NCBI GenBank assembly: GCA_017472285.1
Contig: JAFUQQ010000012.1
Location: 66,051 to 106,779, forward strand
Origin: Clostridia bacterium
Lineage (GTDB): Bacteria; Bacillota; Clostridia; Oscillospirales; CAG-272
DNA: 40,729 nt
Direction of reading: 5' to 3'
In this document: positions 35,501 to 40,729 of the stretch, one piece after another
Numbering within the stretch: the stretch's first letter is position 1
How the letters are laid out: the number at the start of each line of letters is the position of its first letter
Translations under genes and position numbers: made by a program
Notes under the pieces: generated by a model
What the model was told of the DNA's origin: nothing
Database searches by the model: none
What the model saw: the letters and a program-made list of their open reading frames with translations, nothing else

Positions 35501-36457
35501 ATGAAAAAAATATGTATTAGAGTAATGAGTTTATGTTTGTTTCTTTTGATGTGTATAGGCATTTCCTTATCCGCAGCTTCAACTAATGTGTTGAGTACAT
35601 CAGAAGTATATCAAACTGATAATTCTCATTTAGCAGTAAAGAAAAATTTGGAAACTAGTATAATTGAGTATTTTGATATTTCATCTTTAAATGCAATGTA
35701 TTCGAGTTCAATGGTTGATGATGTCATGGAGATTGATAACATTTCTAACGGAGATTGTTCTGTCACTAGCATAATTGGTTCGGATGAACGTGTTAGAATT
35801 ACACCGACCACAGGATATCCGTATTCTGCCATCTTATATGTTGAAGCGACATTTCCTGATGGGAAAACATTTGCTGGAACTGCATTTATGATTTCTGAAA
35901 ATGTAGCAGCAACAGCAGGACATGTCATATATAGTCATAAACATGGTGGTTGGGCAACTAGTGTTACAGTTTGGCCTGCAAAAGGTGGGTATGGTTTGTG
36001 GAATAACCCGTATGGAACAGCTGATTCCGTAAGTTTACATACAAGTACTCCTTGGATTGAGGATGAAGATTTAAATTATGATTGGGGTTTGATTGAACTC
36101 GATGAAAACATTGGTGAGGAAACAGGATATTTTACTTTCAGATATAGTAATACATCTTTAACGGGAACAAACATTACAGTTACAGGATATCCCGGAGATT
36201 CCGAAACTGGATCTGATTATTATCAATATTCAATGAGTGGTACAATAACGAATTATACTGATACACAATTAGATTATACTATTGATACAGAAGGCGGCCA
36301 AAGTGGTTCTCCTGTTTATACGACTACCGGAAAAATTGTATATGGAATACATTCACATGGTATAGAAGATACAAATGGGGTAGGTATCAAAAATGTAGGC
36401 GTAAGAATAACATCCGATATTTACGATTATTTTCAATATGTAATAAATAATTCATAA
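35501..36457 (+). CDS. Secreted trypsin-like (V8/glutamyl endopeptidase type) serine protease
   Basis: 318 residues. A signal peptide (hydrophobic 7-24, SLSAAS cleavage region) is followed by a ~75-residue pro-segment. The chymotrypsin-fold catalytic domain has His141 (TAGHV), Asp194 (NYDWGLIEL) and Ser268 (GGQSGSP). This is the arrangement of S1B glutamyl endopeptidases. It is probably exported and activated by removal of the pro-segment. Codon use is much more AT-rich than in thrS or the Nudix gene just upstream, which suggests horizontal acquisition. The RBS is AAAGGATGG. No nearby inhibitor or processing gene is seen. Confidence 0.88.
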   Translation: MKKICIRVMSLCLFLLMCIGISLSAASTNVLSTSEVYQTDNSHLAVKKNLETSIIEYFDISSLNAMYSSSMVDDVMEIDNISNGDCSVTSIIGSDERVRITPTTGYPYSAILYVEATFPDGKTFAGTAFMISENVAATAGHVIYSHKHGGWATSVTVWPAKGGYGLWNNPYGTADSVSLHTSTPWIEDEDLNYDWGLIELDENIGEETGYFTFRYSNTSLTGTNITVTGYPGDSETGSDYYQYSMSGTITNYTDTQLDYTIDTEGGQSGSPVYTTTGKIVYGIHSHGIEDTNGVGIKNVGVRITSDIYDYFQYVINNS

Positions 36458-36546
36458 AGAATCAGATTAAATTTTAGCGATGCCGTTCATATTCCATTCT
36501 ATTCAGAAAAGCAGATACAGATCAAAATTTGGAGAAAGACGAAAGA

Positions 36547-36578
36547 AAGTGCCATTCTGAAAAAATGGCACTTTTTTC
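36547..36578 (+). terminator. Terminator after the protease gene
   Basis: A 10-bp stem AAGTGCCATT / AATGGCACTT (36547-36556 with 36564-36573), followed by TTTTC. Confidence 0.85.
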
Positions 36579-36598
36579 AAAAATATTTCGGAAAACAG

Positions 36599-36627
36599 TT
36601 GACAAAATGCTTTTTATGTAGTATAAT
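36599..36627 (+). promoter_or_regulatory. SigmaA promoter of tRNA-Pro
   Basis: TTGACA (36599-36604), 17-bp spacer, TATAAT (36622-36627). A perfect consensus. Confidence 0.9.
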
Positions 36628-36668
36628 AAACAAGCTGTTAACGAAACGACATGATTTCATATTGCTTT

Positions 36669-36744
36669 CGAGGTGTAGCGCAGTTGGTAGCGCGCCAGTT
36701 TCGGGTACTGGAGGCCGCGAGTTCGAGTCCCGCCACTTCGACCA
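36669..36744 (+). tRNA. tRNA-Pro, anticodon CGG
   Basis: 76 nt including an encoded CCA. Acceptor stem CGAGGTG / CACTTCG, D-arm GCGC / GCGC, anticodon stem CCAGT / ACTGG with loop TTCGGGT, anticodon CGG at 36702-36704 reading CCG. The T-arm GCGAG / CCCGC has one A-C mismatch. Discriminator A. It has its own promoter and terminator. Confidence 0.93.
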
Positions 36745-36750
36745 CATGAA

Positions 36751-36801
36751 AATAATCCGAACATTCTCTTACTTGGAGAAGCGTTCGGATTATTTGTTTT
36801 A
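36751..36801 (+). terminator. Terminator of tRNA-Pro
   Basis: AATAATCCGAAC / GTTCGGATTATT (36751-36762 with 36783-36794), with TTCTC/GAGAA inside, then TGTTTTATT. Confidence 0.85.
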
Positions 36802-36837
36802 TTCGAGTATCCCAATTTTAATAGCAAGAAATGAAAA

Positions 36838-36872
36838 TAGCCTCCGACAAGGATTTTCCCTATCGGAGGCTA
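36838..36872 (-). terminator. Terminator of the second XRE/helical-repeat gene
   Basis: TAGCCTCCGA / TCGGAGGCTA (36838-36847 with 36863-36872), then ATTTTCATTTC on the minus strand. The loop resembles that of the hairpin at 38081-38111. Confidence 0.8.
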
Positions 36873-36875
36873 AAT

Positions 36876-37943
36876 TTATCTTGCCCACTTATTGAGCATT
36901 TCCATGTATTTAGGATTTTCTCGCAGTTTTACAAATTGAGGATGAGGTGAGTTCAAAAGTCTATTCAAAAGCCAAGTCTGCATATCATCGATTTTATAGG
37001 TTGTTTTAATCTGCTCCGCAAGAATTTCATCGGTTTTAGCAAGAGTCATCATTTTTTCCATTGATGCAAACTGCTTCTCTCTTATACGAATCACATCTTC
37101 AATGGGCGCGTTGTCTGCCGTAAGCATACCCTCCAAAATAGCGTAGATGGATTCTTCTCCTATACAAAAGAATTCAAGGTCTTTTTGTTTGCTCATTTCT
37201 GCAAAGGCTTCTGCCATCGGTTCGAGACGTTCAATCTTTTCTGTAACCGAAAGTGTAGGATCGAAACGAATAATGCGAGCAAGTTTGATAGACATTACAT
37301 CCATGAGACTGTAGCAATTCTTTTTGTTCCAATAACGGTATTCGGCAGTATCCTTTCCAAAAAGCTGTTCTTTCACGATGGGAGCGTGCCATGCGGGAAG
37401 TTTTGAGAGAATTTCAAGAGCCGCGTTAGTATCACCCGACGCGTGAAGCAATTTGGCTTTCATATTGATTGCTTCGGCACGAAGATCATCTTGAGTACAA
37501 CCTCCCAAAATACAGTCGCACAGCTGTGTCAATTCGTCCTTGTTTTTCAGCAAAGTTTCAGAATCGTTTCCGGCACTTCCGCCCGCTACATTCCACATAT
37601 ATTTATTCATAATGCGGTAGTCGTGGGGATATTTCTTTCGCGCATTGACAATCAACTCCTTGCCATCGGTAAATCTCCCCTCTACATATAAACGCTGATA
37701 TTCGGCAAGTATTTTGTCCACGTCCGCCTTTGCTTTGGCTTCGTCATATCCTAAAAGCTCATCAACGGTAACGCCGAATATCTCCGCAAGAGGAAACAAC
37801 ATCGTGATATCGGGATAGGTGTTTTTAGCTTCCCATTTACTTACTGCTGCCGTTGAGATTGTCAAAAGCTCTGCAAGCTGCTCCTGCGTCAATCCTTTGG
37901 CAAGGCGCAACCGTTTAATGTTCATTCCAATATTCAATTCCAT
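36876..37943 (-). CDS. XRE-family regulator with C-terminal helical-repeat domain (paralogue)
   Basis: 355 residues. Cro/CI helix-turn-helix at about 1-65 (GLTQEQLAELLTISTAAVSKW, then FPLAEIFGVTVDELLGY). The rest is an all-helical TPR-like region (for example AALEILSKLPAWHAPIVKE). The start is the ATG at 37943 (MELNIGMNIKRL): AGGAGA is directly against the earlier ATG but 6 nt before this one. The architecture and C-terminal ENPKYxE motif match the regulator at 6603-7790. Target and ligand are unknown. A near-palindrome lies between its promoter and RBS. Confidence 0.85.
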   Translation of the reverse strand: MELNIGMNIKRLRLAKGLTQEQLAELLTISTAAVSKWEAKNTYPDITMLFPLAEIFGVTVDELLGYDEAKAKADVDKILAEYQRLYVEGRFTDGKELIVNARKKYPHDYRIMNKYMWNVAGGSAGNDSETLLKNKDELTQLCDCILGGCTQDDLRAEAINMKAKLLHASGDTNAALEILSKLPAWHAPIVKEQLFGKDTAEYRYWNKKNCYSLMDVMSIKLARIIRFDPTLSVTEKIERLEPMAEAFAEMSKQKDLEFFCIGEESIYAILEGMLTADNAPIEDVIRIREKQFASMEKMMTLAKTDEILAEQIKTTYKIDDMQTWLLNRLLNSPHPQFVKLRENPKYMEMLNKWAR

Positions 37944-37967
37944 AATCATTCTCCTTGTAGGTAAAGT

Positions 37968-37981
37968 AAACAGGCCCGTTT
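37968..37981. promoter_or_regulatory. Near-palindrome in the 5' UTR of the second XRE regulator
   Basis: AAACAGGCCCGTTT; 12 of 14 positions are symmetric. It is a candidate autoregulatory site just after the -10 box. Confidence 0.35.
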
Positions 37982-37989
37982 CTGATTAT

Positions 37990-38017
37990 ATTATATCATA
38001 AACGAGGATATTTACAA
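37990..38017 (-). promoter_or_regulatory. Promoter of the second XRE regulator
   Basis: Minus strand: TTGTAA (38017-38012), 16-bp spacer, TATAAT (37995-37990). Confidence 0.7.
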
Positions 38018-38080
38018 GCGAAGCATAGGCAACAATGATTTAACTAACGGTTAATTATTTTGAACAATAGAAACAAATTT

Positions 38081-38111
38081 AGCCTCGGCAAGGAAACTCC
38101 CTGCCGAGGCT
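38081..38111. terminator. Hairpin after the small minus-strand ORF
   Basis: AGCCTCGGCA / TGCCGAGGCT (38081-38090 with 38102-38111). The T-run is weak on either side. It resembles the hairpin at 36838-36872 in both stem and loop. Confidence 0.6.
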
Positions 38112-38123
38112 TTCACAATTACA

Positions 38124-38384
38124 TTATGCCGCTCCCACTTTTTTCTTTGCTTTCTCCTCCTTCTCCAAACATTCCTTTTCCTCATATTTCTCACGCCACT
38201 TTTGGAATTTCGCCATTTCTTCCTCATTGTCAAAAAACTCGGTGATGATCGGCTCATACATACGCACGATCTTCAAGATCTCATGCTCGGGGACTTGGGA
38301 GCGACAACGATAGCCACCAACCTTATTATCAAGGCAAAAACGTGTCATACACAAAAACCATTTCCATCTGTTTATCTTTCCCAA
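38124..38384 (-). CDS. Hypothetical protein, possibly a mobile-element remnant
   Basis: 86 residues from a TTG start at 38384, which has AAAGGGG 8 nt upstream. The same frame stays open back to 38663, but that upstream part overlaps the TnpV remnant on the other strand. The N-terminal part is Cys/Arg/Trp-rich (RWKWFLC...CLDNKVGGYRCRS). It is followed by an amphipathic helix (VPEHEILKIVRMYEPIITEFF) and a highly charged Lys/Glu tail. I do not recognise the family. It may be a real small gene of a former mobile element, or a gene truncated at its start when that element decayed. Confidence 0.45.
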   Translation of the reverse strand: MGKINRWKWFLCMTRFCLDNKVGGYRCRSQVPEHEILKIVRMYEPIITEFFDNEEEMAKFQKWREKYEEKECLEKEEKAKKKVGAA

Positions 38385-38387
38385 TAA

Positions 38388-38636
38388 ATCAACCCCTTTC
38401 CGCATCGTCACGGCACCTACACCACGCTTCTCACCTCGTGCACCCTCAATCAGCATCTCTACGAAACCGAGCAGGAGGCAAAGCGGCAGATTGACCTCAC
38501 CCTCGCCCGGTTGGCAAAAGAGCGCGACATCACCGAAGAACTCAAAGCCACCGACCCGCTCCGCTGGGCGCAGGAAATGAATAATGCGAAACATTGCGCA
38601 GAGGAAATCGTACTGAATGAAATAATATATCACTAA
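38388..38636 (+). pseudogene. Transposon-encoded protein TnpV, 5'-truncated remnant
   Basis: The frame is open from 38388 (in-frame TAA at 38385-38387) to TAA at 38634-38636, with no start codon at the proper position. The translation matches the C-terminal two-thirds of TnpV: HRHGTYTTLLTSCTLNQHLY, LARLAKERDITEELKATDPL, then RWAQEMNNAKHCAEEIVLNE. The N-terminal ~45 residues are missing. TnpV is a small protein of Clostridia conjugative/mobilisable transposons. No recombinase or other transposon gene remains nearby, so this is a decayed insertion. Confidence 0.7.
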
Positions 38637-38643
38637 TGCAACA

Positions 38644-38690
38644 CACCGCCGAGAGCAAACCATTCGGTTACTCTCGGCGGTGGTTTTATG
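38644..38690. terminator. Terminator hairpin between the TnpV remnant and argS
   Basis: A perfect 12-bp stem CACCGCCGAGAG / CTCTCGGCGGTG (38644-38655 with 38671-38682), followed by GTTTTATG on the plus strand. On the minus strand it would end argS, with a weaker tail. Confidence 0.75.
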
Positions 38691-38700
38691 AATTGTGTAT

Positions 38701-40416
38701 TTACATTACCTCAACTGTTTCAATGCCTAATGTATAAAGATGCTTAACGAGCATTGCTTTAACTATCGTACACAAGGAAAGCCACGACAATTTCTTATCT
38801 TTGTCAGTTTCGCCGATAATATGATTATCGTGATAGAATTTAGAAAATGCGACAGCAATCTGATAGGCATTTTCGCAAAGAATATTGGGGGACTTTTCGT
38901 TATAGGCCCCCAAAAAAGCATTCCCGCTGAGAGCGAGCTTCAACAGTAAATCCCTCTCTCCTTCGGAATAAACACCGTTTAACTTTACATTGCAGACTTC
39001 CTGATTCTTTCTCATAATTGAATTGATTCTTGCAACAACGTAAAGCAGATACACGCCCGTCTTTCCTTCGGAAGCCATAAACTTATCTATATCGAAGATG
39101 CAATCCTTGGAATAATGGTTAATGAGATCCCCAAACTTAATTGCCGCGATACCGATTTTCTCCGCAGTTTCTTTTTTCAATGTTTCCTCAACATCATCGG
39201 AGAGTCTTAATTTTTCATACGCACACTCTACAACAGTATCGAGCAAATCGGACAGTTGCATCACCCCACCATCACGAGTTTTGAATGGCTTGCCGTCTTT
39301 TCCATTCACCGTTCCAAAGCACAAATGCGTAAGTTCTGCTGTGTTCGGAATTAACTCTGCTTTTTGAGCAGTACGAAATACTTGCGTGAAGTGTAAATTT
39401 TGTCTGAAATCCACCACGTACCATATCTTATCGGGAGCAAAATCTTTTTGTCTTTGTATGATGGTAGCAATATCGGTGGTTGCATATCCTTCCGAACCAT
39501 TGGATTTTATAATGATAGTTGGTGGAATAAGGTGTTTATCACCCTCCTGGGCAACCTCAACCACCTGCGCTCCCTCGCTCTCAGCAAGAATATCCTTGTT
39601 CTTTAATATTTCTATCAGCTCGGGAACATATTTGCTTGAGTCACTCTCTCCATACCAATAATCAAAGGTTGCTCCAAGCCGAGTAAAGGTTTTCTTTATG
39701 TCTTCAATGGACAGAGCGATCATTGTTTTCCAAATTTCTTTATAAGCGGGATTACCTTTTTGCAGTTTGGCTGTAATATTTCTTGCCTTTTCAAGAAATT
39801 TGAGATTCTCTTTGCTTTTTTTGCTTGCATACGGGTATATTTCATTCAATAGATCTGTTGTCAAGATAGGCAGGTCCTTCCCATACCTTTCTTCAAGTTC
39901 TGCAAGAACCAACCCCATCGGCAATCCCCAATCGCCTAAATGTACGTCGCCAATGGCAGTTCTTCCCGTAGCAGTTATGATACGCTTAAGAGCTTCTCCT
40001 ATAATTGCGGAACGCAGATGACCAACGTGAAGGGGCTTTGCAACGTTTGGATTGCCGTAATCAAGCACAATCGTTTCCTTACACTCCGCTTGAGGCACTC
40101 CCATATATTTATCAGAATATATTTCCTGCACGTATTTCATCAAAAACTCATCTTTCAAAGTGATATTGATAAAACCGGGTGCAACCACTTCCAATGAGCC
40201 AATCATTTCGTTTTCGGGAATGATAGCCGAAACCTCTTTGGCAATCAGCAACGGTGATTTTCTGTACTGTTTTGCCCCTGCCAAAGCTCCGTTGCATTGA
40301 AACTGACAAAGATCAAGTCTGTTTGATACGACCACCTGCCCAAGTGTCTCGTCATATCCGCATTCGTAAAATGCGGTCTTAAAAATATTCGATAATAATT
40401 CTGTTACTAATTTCAT
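38701..40416 (-). CDS. argS: Arginyl-tRNA synthetase
   Basis: 571 residues, full length. It charges tRNA-Arg. An N-terminal additional domain (about 1-100) precedes the class I core, with HVGH as the HIGH motif (PLHVGHLRSA at ~128-137). Canonical KMSKS is absent, as is usual for ArgRS. The DALR anticodon-binding domain is at the C terminus (~455-571, GVYLLYVVARINSIMRK). GGAGG lies 9 nt before the ATG. Codon use is more AT-rich than in ileS or thrS. The gene is preceded by an Arg leader-peptide attenuator. Confidence 0.97.
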   Translation of the reverse strand: MKLVTELLSNIFKTAFYECGYDETLGQVVVSNRLDLCQFQCNGALAGAKQYRKSPLLIAKEVSAIIPENEMIGSLEVVAPGFINITLKDEFLMKYVQEIYSDKYMGVPQAECKETIVLDYGNPNVAKPLHVGHLRSAIIGEALKRIITATGRTAIGDVHLGDWGLPMGLVLAELEERYGKDLPILTTDLLNEIYPYASKKSKENLKFLEKARNITAKLQKGNPAYKEIWKTMIALSIEDIKKTFTRLGATFDYWYGESDSSKYVPELIEILKNKDILAESEGAQVVEVAQEGDKHLIPPTIIIKSNGSEGYATTDIATIIQRQKDFAPDKIWYVVDFRQNLHFTQVFRTAQKAELIPNTAELTHLCFGTVNGKDGKPFKTRDGGVMQLSDLLDTVVECAYEKLRLSDDVEETLKKETAEKIGIAAIKFGDLINHYSKDCIFDIDKFMASEGKTGVYLLYVVARINSIMRKNQEVCNVKLNGVYSEGERDLLLKLALSGNAFLGAYNEKSPNILCENAYQIAVAFSKFYHDNHIIGETDKDKKLSWLSLCTIVKAMLVKHLYTLGIETVEVM

Positions 40417-40441
40417 TTTAATAAACCTCCAAATAAATAAT

Positions 40442-40478
40442 AAAAAACACTGTATAGCTGTGATGCCATACAGTGTTT
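40442..40478 (-). terminator. Attenuator terminator in the argS leader
   Basis: Minus strand: AAACACTGTAT (40478-40468) pairs with ATACAGTGTTT (40455-40445), an 11-bp stem with GGC/GCT partly pairing inside. TTTATTATTTATTT follows. It lies between the leader peptide and the argS RBS, so argS transcription must pass through it. Confidence 0.9.
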
Positions 40479-40550
40479 GAATCTCTATCTCAACTCACTT
40501 TCAAAAGGCACACAGCAAAACAAAGCCTGTACCCAAAAAGTGATACAAGC
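40445..40550 (-). promoter_or_regulatory. Alternative RNA pairings of the argS attenuator
   Basis: Minus strand. Region 1 GCTTGTATC (40550-40542) starts one base after the leader stop codon. Region 2 GGTACAGGC (40533-40525) pairs with region 1 over 9 bp (two G-U). Region 2 GTACAG can instead pair with region 3 CTGTAT (40473-40468), the 5' arm of the terminator. Region 3 otherwise pairs with region 4 ATACAG (40455-40450). A ribosome stalled on the Arg codons would mask region 1, free region 2 and prevent the terminator. Confidence 0.75.
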
Positions 40551-40551
40551 C

Positions 40552-40593
40552 TCATCGTCGACGTCGGATGGAAAGAGAGATAAAGTGATTCAT
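40552..40593 (-). CDS. Arginine-rich leader peptide of argS
   Basis: 13 codons encoding MNHFISLSIRRRR and then TGA. AAGGAG (40606-40601) lies 7 nt before the ATG, and a consensus promoter is just upstream. The last four sense codons are CGA CGT CGA CGA. The peptide itself is not expected to have a function; its translation senses charged tRNA-Arg, as in classical amino-acid operon attenuators. Low Arg-tRNA would stall the ribosome and favour transcription into argS. The frame is too short for ordinary gene calling. Confidence 0.85.
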   Translation of the reverse strand: MNHFISLSIRRRR

Positions 40594-40622
40594 TATTATG
40601 CTCCTTGAAAGTTATTTTTAAT

Positions 40623-40651
40623 ATTATATCACAAAATTGAAACTTTGTCAA
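40623..40651 (-). promoter_or_regulatory. SigmaA promoter of the argS leader
   Basis: Minus strand: TTGACA (40651-40646), 17-bp spacer, TATAAT (40628-40623). Confidence 0.9.
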
Positions 40652-40729
40652 GTGCTTTACTGTAAGTCCCCAGGGCAATCGCTTACGAAAAAGAAAAGAC
40701 TTTTAACAAATAATCGCGAGAAAGAGCGC

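Noticed and set aside
36599..36895. 98-residue ORF running through tRNA-Pro
   Set aside because: It is the tRNA gene, its promoter and its terminator read in a coding frame; no RBS.
38385..38663. Upstream extension of the minus-strand ORF to a 179-residue protein
   Set aside because: The region is the complement of the TnpV remnant and has no RBS at the distal ATG. The TTG at 38384 with AAAGGGG is a better start.
40490..40678. 62-residue minus-strand ORF over the argS leader
   Set aside because: It crosses the promoter and start site of the argS leader and has no RBS. The 13-codon leader peptide in another frame explains the region.

Overview
The window looks like chromosomal DNA of an anaerobic Clostridia-type Firmicute, probably a gut lineage. 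The reasons are a homodimeric pyruvate:ferredoxin oxidoreductase, two T-box leaders on aminoacyl-tRNA synthetase genes, AGGAGG-type ribosome binding sites, very regular SigmaA promoters (TTGACA, 17 bp, TATAAT), short U-tailed terminators, and a TnpV-type transposon remnant. Gene order is mixed-strand and dense. No phage, CRISPR array or complete insertion sequence was seen.

Layout. 1-2.3 kb: the end of a GH4 glycosidase, a TM2 membrane protein and a small XRE regulator on divergent promoters, and a HAD phosphatase. 2.3-5.9 kb: nifJ. 6-7.8 kb: a BspA-type leucine-rich-repeat protein converging on an XRE/helical-repeat regulator. 7.9-10.5 kb: rpmG-secE-nusG-rplK-rplA (minus strand) with an rpmG leader and a probable L1-binding leader before rplK. 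10.5-13 kb: a double-PII protein paired with a DUF1538 membrane protein. 13-18 kb: a lipoprotein, obgE and ligA. 17.8-20.3 kb: DUF3006, DUF1294 and a Na/Pi cotransporter. 20.4-22.5 kb: an MFS permease divergent from an alpha/beta hydrolase. 22.5-26.5 kb: a four-gene ABC / LiaF-like / DUF4097 envelope operon with an operator-like palindrome. 26.7-30.3 kb: a long (type 2-like) ileS behind a T-box. 30.3-32.4 kb: a phosphoesterase and an aldose epimerase. 32.4-36.5 kb: thrS behind a Thr T-box, a Nudix hydrolase, an Ig-like protein and an AT-rich secreted V8-type protease. 36.6-40.7 kb: tRNA-Pro(CGG), a second XRE/helical-repeat regulator, a TnpV remnant, and argS behind a ribosome-mediated attenuator.

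The most notable items are the following. (1) A complete arginine attenuator precedes argS: a 13-residue leader peptide ending in four Arg codons, then three mutually exclusive RNA pairings and a U-tailed terminator. (2) A family of five ~100-bp structured intergenic repeats, all in the same orientation, shows compensatory stem changes; one copy sits between the ileS T-box terminator and the ileS start codon. (3) The PII/DUF1538 pair looks like a signal-gated transporter of unknown substrate. (4) Several promoters carry operator-like palindromes, including one 13-bp palindrome shared by two distant promoters. Three synthetase genes in 14 kb each use a leader that senses tRNA charging: two T-boxes and one leader peptide.
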